From: Vibrio natriegens NBRC 15636 = ATCC 14048 = DSM 759
GTDB taxonomy: Bacteria; Pseudomonadota; Gammaproteobacteria; Enterobacterales; Vibrionaceae
Direction: 5' to 3'
Assembly (NCBI RefSeq): GCF_035621455.1
Contig: NZ_CP141823.1
Coordinates: 1,240,001 to 1,304,000, forward strand
DNA: 64,000 nt
A model generated the notes under the pieces. The model was not told where the DNA came from. It saw nothing but the letters and a program-made list of their open reading frames with translations, and did no database searches. A program made the position numbers and the translations under genes. Positions 62,716 through 64,000 of this stretch are shown here, piece after piece (position 1 is the stretch's first letter; every line of letters starts with the position of its first letter).

Positions 62716-62752
62716 TGCACCAAAATAATACATATTGACCCTAAATGGTGCG
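62716..62752. promoter_or_regulatory. Paired NtrC-like sites in the dgcN-alr region
   Basis: Two 17-bp windows, 62716-62732 (TGCACCAAAATAATACA) and 62736-62752 (TGACCCTAAATGGTGCG), match TGCACCA-W3-TGGTGCA at about 14 and 13 positions, with centres 20 bp apart, two helical turns. The same start, end and spacing occur at 54941-54977 near fdhA. Confidence 0.4.
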
Positions 62753-63329
62753 TAGTTTGCCATTTTTGTCTTATTTTTATCGCAATAATCCCATATTTAT
62801 TTTATGGTTTTATTGGTGCTTGCTTTTATATATTAATCTGATATTTTGATTTATATCGAAATAATATACAGGTTTTAGAATTCCAGTTCGGAACTTATAC
62901 TATGAGAGTTTATTTAGGGTATTTCACTGTAAAAAGCTTAATGGCTGAGTGTATGTGCTGATTGGAACGATGGTCTGTATATTGCCTAATTGATATTGAG
63001 CATATTTGCGTTGAGTTTATTTGGTGGCTTAGGCAACTCGTGTAGAAAGACCGTAAATTATTGCAAAACAAGAGCTAAAACCGTTATTAATCGGCTCATC
63101 AGATACAATCCAATGAATTGTGTTTGTAGAGCTGACATGGAAGAAATTCAATACCAATTTGAATGAGGAAATAGTCATTTCATTGCGTTGGATAAATCGC
63201 GTAGAGCAAGGTATCGATAGCATTAACTTGTTATTTTAATTACCGATCTCTTACCCAACCATCAGCGAATTTAACCTGTAAGAATGATGAAAAACTTACT
63301 CCGATTGGTATATCACTGGGAAAGAGTTA

Positions 63330-64000
63330 ATGATCACTGCTGAAGCTGTTATCAATCTAAAAGCACTTAGCGATAACTACGATGTACTTAAAAATAAATG
63401 CGCTGATAAATCTGTTGTCGCTGTGATAAAAGGTGACGCTTACGGGCATAACGCAGTAAAAACTGCACAAACACTGACGCAAGCCGACATGTTTGCTGTG
63501 TCTCGTATCGAAGAAGCGCTAGAGCTAAGAAGCGAAGGTATTAAACAGCCAATACTGCTGCTGGAAGGCTGTTTTTGTAAAGCCGATCTGGAAACGGCTG
63601 CACGTGAAGGTTTCCATACGGCGATTCATTGCAAAGAGCAGTTGGAAGATCTTAAACAGGCTGATATCACTACCCCTGTTACGGTCTGGCTAAAACTGGA
63701 TACTGGGATGCATAGGTTGGGGATCCACCCCTATGAACTCAGCGACTACGTTCGACAAATCGAAGCGACGAATAAACTCGCGGGACCGGTTGGTTTCATG
63801 AGTCATTTTAGCTGTGCTGACGATTTATCCTCTCCTGCGACACAAAAGCAGATCGATCTGTTTCTGTCGCAAACCGCCGACTTCCCAGGACCTAAAACAC
63901 TAGCTAACTCAGCGGGCATTCTGTATTGGTCTGACTCTCACCTCGATTACATGAGAGCGGGCATTTCTCTTTATGGTATCTGCCCAAATGAAAATGAAAC
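63330..64000 (+). CDS. alr: Alanine racemase, 3' partial
   Basis: The first 223 residues of an alanine racemase; the gene runs off the window. The PLP lysine is K34 in VAVIKGDAYGHNAV (Gly-Asp replaces the usual Ala-Asp/Asn), and the Dat-like dimer region LKLDTGMHRLGI, MSHFSCADD and NSAGILYW segments are typical. It interconverts L- and D-alanine. The start has GGGAAAGAG upstream. Its location opposite the dgcN-dgcA-D-transaminase operon suggests a catabolic or feeder racemase, distinct from the housekeeping alr next to dnaB (inference). Confidence 0.93.
   Translation, partial: MITAEAVINLKALSDNYDVLKNKCADKSVVAVIKGDAYGHNAVKTAQTLTQADMFAVSRIEEALELRSEGIKQPILLLEGCFCKADLETAAREGFHTAIHCKEQLEDLKQADITTPVTVWLKLDTGMHRLGIHPYELSDYVRQIEATNKLAGPVGFMSHFSCADDLSSPATQKQIDLFLSQTADFPGPKTLANSAGILYWSDSHLDYMRAGISLYGICPNENE

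Larger units (their letters stand above)
62266..63329. promoter_or_regulatory. Long AT-rich divergent control region between dgcN and alr
   Basis: The longest gap in the window (1,064 bp), AT-rich at 62380-62900. In order from dgcN: a sigma-54-like promoter (62338-62353, minus); two ATGCA-type ATATATATTCA repeats at 62410-62425 and 62441-62455, the second matching the ARG box; a 37-bp paired NtrC-like element (62716-62752); and a TATTGGTGC half-site (62811-62819). No convincing coding frame is present on either strand. A small RNA cannot be excluded. Confidence 0.5.

Noticed and set aside
1..64000. tRNA/rRNA genes, CRISPR arrays, prophage or intact insertion sequences
   Set aside because: None of their signatures (cloverleaf termini, regular direct repeats, phage structural genes, transposase motifs) was recognised on reading both strands.

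Overview
The window reads as Vibrio (gammaproteobacterial) chromosome. HutZ, CheV, YajD, a YfcZ/YiiS protein, DUF3316, DUF3360 and DUF808 proteins, many LysR/AraC regulators and moderate-to-low G+C all fit Vibrio. There is no rRNA, tRNA, CRISPR, prophage or intact insertion sequence, and the gene order is a patchwork of short metabolic operons, as in the accessory-rich part of a Vibrio genome. Which chromosome it belongs to cannot be decided from the sequence. The first gene (DUF4105) is cut at its 5' end and the last (alanine racemase) at its 3' end.

Layout. 1-8 kb: DUF4105/DUF3015 envelope pair, a Gfo/Idh/MocA oxidoreductase, an Lrp/AsnC regulator with a YitT permease and an aromatic-type aminotransferase, and an unrecognised secreted Ala/Ser/Glu-rich protein. 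8-14 kb: a TRAP transporter operon with a MarR-like regulator, divergent from pxpABC (5-oxoprolinase), which together look like an uptake-and-use module for 5-oxoproline. 14-18 kb: AraC regulator, Baeyer-Villiger-type monooxygenase and alpha/beta hydrolase, then a small heat-shock protein. 18-28 kb: a membrane diguanylate cyclase, a DMT exporter with divergent AraC regulator, an AT-rich lipoprotein gene, a LysR regulator with two tandem hydrolases that carry cysteine at the nucleophile elbow, and a membrane-anchored flavodoxin. 27-45 kb: ABC half-transporter, DUF3360 permease, exonuclease, M14 peptidase, DUF808, pyrC (with a PurR-like operator), a Pmp3/YqaE mini-gene, a 605-residue MOSC/FNR/ferredoxin fusion, nadE divergent from an NMNAT-like gene, an acyltransferase, a secreted leucine-rich-like repeat protein and a YfcZ protein. 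45-53 kb: TetR downstream of a Fur-box-overlapped promoter, hutZ, cheV, ppiC, yajD, a GNAT enzyme, a GT39 glycosyltransferase and DUF3316. 53-59 kb: glutathione-independent formaldehyde dehydrogenase, LysR plus Old Yellow Enzyme, a periplasmic dienelactone-hydrolase-like protein and a CPBP protease. 59-64 kb: dgcN-dgcA-D-amino-acid transaminase, divergent from an alanine racemase across a 1.06-kb AT-rich intergenic region.

Most notable: the terminal cluster encodes a route from L-alanine or D-amino acids through D-glutamate to N-acetyl-L-glutamate, the arginine precursor. Its long control region shows a sigma-54-like promoter, an ARG-box-like palindrome and paired NtrC-like half-sites. The same 37-bp paired-site geometry recurs upstream of fdhA. 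Also notable are short protein-like remnants in intergenic DNA (2.1 kb, 51.5 kb) and a Fur-type promoter at 45.03 kb that starts a transcript with no annotated purpose. All regulatory-site calls were made by eye and are inference.
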